A DNA stretch of 7,060 nt, from positions 1 to 7,060 of the forward strand of contig DTPJ01000480.1 of assembly GCA_011334435.1 (NCBI GenBank), in the 5' to 3' direction. This DNA is from Candidatus Poribacteria bacterium (GTDB lineage Bacteria; Poribacteria; DTPJ01). Below, in pieces: positions 6,707 to 7,060 of the stretch. Every line of letters begins with the position of its first letter. The first letter of the stretch is position 1. The notes under the pieces are model-generated. The model was not told where the DNA came from and searched no databases. It was given only the letters and a program-made list of their open reading frames with translations. The position numbers were made by a program, and so were the translations under genes.

Positions 6707-6716
6707 ATCACCTCCT
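6707..6716 (-). promoter_or_regulatory. Very strong SD for the extended LeuA start
   Basis: AGGAGGTGAT is a 10-nt perfect complement to the usual 3' tail of 16S rRNA. Its AGGAGG core is 8 nt before the ATG at 6702 and only 2 nt before the in-frame ATG at 6708, so 6702 is the favoured start. It lies just beyond the leader terminator and is transcribed only on read-through. Confidence 0.7.
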
Positions 6717-6730
6717 CATTAATGACAAAT

Positions 6731-6765
6731 AAAAAATCCACTTCCAAAATAACTTTGGCAGTGGA
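6731..6765 (-). terminator. Rho-independent terminator (attenuator) upstream of leuA
   Basis: On the minus strand TCCACTGCCAAA (6765-6754) pairs with TTTGGAAGTGGA (6748-6737): 11 of 12 pairs, one G/A mismatch, loop GTTAT. An uninterrupted TTTTTT (6736-6731) follows directly. It lies between the leader-peptide gene and leuA in the same transcript, with no recognisable promoter between it and leuA. It must therefore be bypassed for leuA expression, which is the mark of an attenuator. Confidence 0.85.
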
Positions 6766-6855
6766 CTTTGTTTGAATTAAAAATCACTAATTCCAATTTT
6801 AATAGCCCACTACCCGGTCTGCAACAAAGCAAGTGCAAGGTCATCACTGACCAAA
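6754..6855 (-). promoter_or_regulatory. Predicted antiterminator pairing in the leuA leader
   Basis: TTTGGTCAGTG inside the leader-peptide frame (minus 6855-6845, codons 23-27) can pair with CACTGCCAAA (6763-6754), the 5' arm of the terminator. This gives CCAAA/TTTGG plus CACTG/CAGTG with a single bulged T. After a two-base bulge, GAC (6842-6840) adds three pairs with GTC (6766-6764). The two structures use the same bases and cannot coexist. A competing local hairpin GGTCA-GTGA-TGACC (6852-6839) would sequester the antiterminator strand. A longer-range pairing of GCCC..TTAC (6881-6872) with GTAG.GGGC (6813-6805) may close the translated region. Pairings were found by eye; energies were not computed. 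Confidence 0.6.
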
Positions 6856-6923
6856 CCACCGCACAACCAAAGTAATAGGGCATATAATATAAATTTAGCT
6901 TTATTTTGAACTCTTTTAGACAT
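6810..6923 (-). CDS. Leucine-rich leader peptide of leuA, 37 residues
   Basis: The frame runs from ATG 6923-6921 to TAG 6812-6810, preceded by a modest SD (ACAGG, about 6936-6932). Ten of 37 residues are leucine, in two clusters: FILYALLLWLCGGLV (11-25) and DDLALALLQTG (27-37). Codons 16-18 are CTA TTA CTT, and codons 29-34 are CTT GCA CTT GCT TTG TTG. Its place between the promoter and the leuA terminator, together with its Leu content, makes it a leader peptide whose translation would sense charged tRNA-Leu. It is longer and less homopolymeric than the E. coli leuL peptide. Alternatively it is a tiny membrane protein, since residues 11-25 are hydrophobic; the RNA pairing described separately favours the leader role. 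Confidence 0.72.
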   Translation of the reverse strand: MSKRVQNKAKFILYALLLWLCGGLVSDDLALALLQTG

Positions 6924-6978
6924 AATTCAAACCTGTTGAAAAGAAAGAGAAATTAAAACAATACAATGTTACATAAAT

Positions 6979-7007
6979 ATTTTAGCGAATAAACGGTGAA
7001 ATGTCAA
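6979..7007 (-). promoter_or_regulatory. Near-consensus sigma70 promoter for the leuA leader
   Basis: TTGACA (7007-7002) and TAAAAT (6984-6979) on the minus strand are separated by exactly 17 nt: a perfect -35 and a one-mismatch -10. Transcription should begin near 6972, about 50 nt before the leader-peptide ATG, giving a leader of roughly 240 nt up to the terminator U-run. Such a strong promoter fits control by attenuation instead of initiation. No obvious operator overlaps it. Confidence 0.8.
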
Positions 7008-7060
7008 GGATTTTTCCCTCTGATTCACCCTCAGTTTTTTACACCTCGTAAAAATACACC

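Noticed and set aside
6703..6747. leuA start even further upstream at 6747
   Set aside because: That ATG lies within the terminator loop and 3' arm and has no SD; transcripts reaching leuA have far better starts at 6702 and 6606.
6731..6972. T-box riboswitch in the leuA leader
   Set aside because: The conserved T-box antiterminator sequence (AGGGTGGNACCGCG-like) is absent, and the leader contains a translated Leu-rich frame instead.
7011..7046. CTGA-TCAG mini-hairpin followed by TTTTTT on the plus strand
   Set aside because: The stem is only 4 bp with a 7-nt loop, too weak for a terminator, and no plus-strand gene ends nearby.
1..7060. CRISPR array, tRNA or rRNA genes
   Set aside because: No regularly spaced repeats and no tRNA cloverleaf or rRNA-like sequence were seen on either strand.

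Overview
This AT-rich 7.06-kb bacterial chromosomal window has sigma70-type promoters, strong Shine-Dalgarno (SD) sites and a mostly housekeeping or accessory-metabolic gene set. The lineage cannot be fixed from the sequence. Single-domain neutral-ceramidase-like proteins, zinc dehydrogenases and secreted TPR proteins together would suit an uncultivated environmental phylum (Poribacteria-, Planctomycetes- or Verrucomicrobia-like), but this is only an impression.

Layout. Positions 1-58 (minus) hold the first codons of an outward-facing gene that starts with a hydrophobic signal or membrane segment. It shares a divergent promoter region with a plus-strand gene for a neutral/alkaline ceramidase N-terminal-domain protein (245-1582). 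A long imperfect inverted repeat (about 1597-1740) fills the next intergenic gap. A compact three-gene plus-strand operon follows: a secreted coiled-coil/TPR protein (1761-2645), an RNase H-fold exonuclease-like protein overlapping it by 8 nt (2638-3390), and a medium-chain zinc-type dehydrogenase (3401-4441). Next is a decayed type II toxin-antitoxin module: a Phd/YefM-like antitoxin relic with two in-frame stops (4457-4651) and a RelE/ParE-like toxin reading frame (4618-4944). A hairpin at 4985-5034 separates it from the convergent leuA gene.

The most informative region is the right end, read on the minus strand. leuA (2-isopropylmalate synthase) is preceded by a near-consensus promoter (TTGACA-17 bp-TAAAAT), a roughly 240-nt leader encoding a 37-residue peptide with 10 leucines, and a rho-independent terminator. 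A segment inside the leader-peptide coding sequence can pair with the 5' arm of that terminator, so antiterminator and terminator are mutually exclusive. This looks like leucine-responsive transcription attenuation with a leader peptide unlike the short Leu-run peptide of enteric leuL. Downstream of the terminator, leuA has two in-frame starts, each with its own SD. The upstream one carries a 10-nt match to the 16S rRNA tail and would add 32 residues.

The genes share no obvious single pathway. The clear functional unit is leuA with its leader, and the operon 1761-4441 is grouped only by spacing and overlap.
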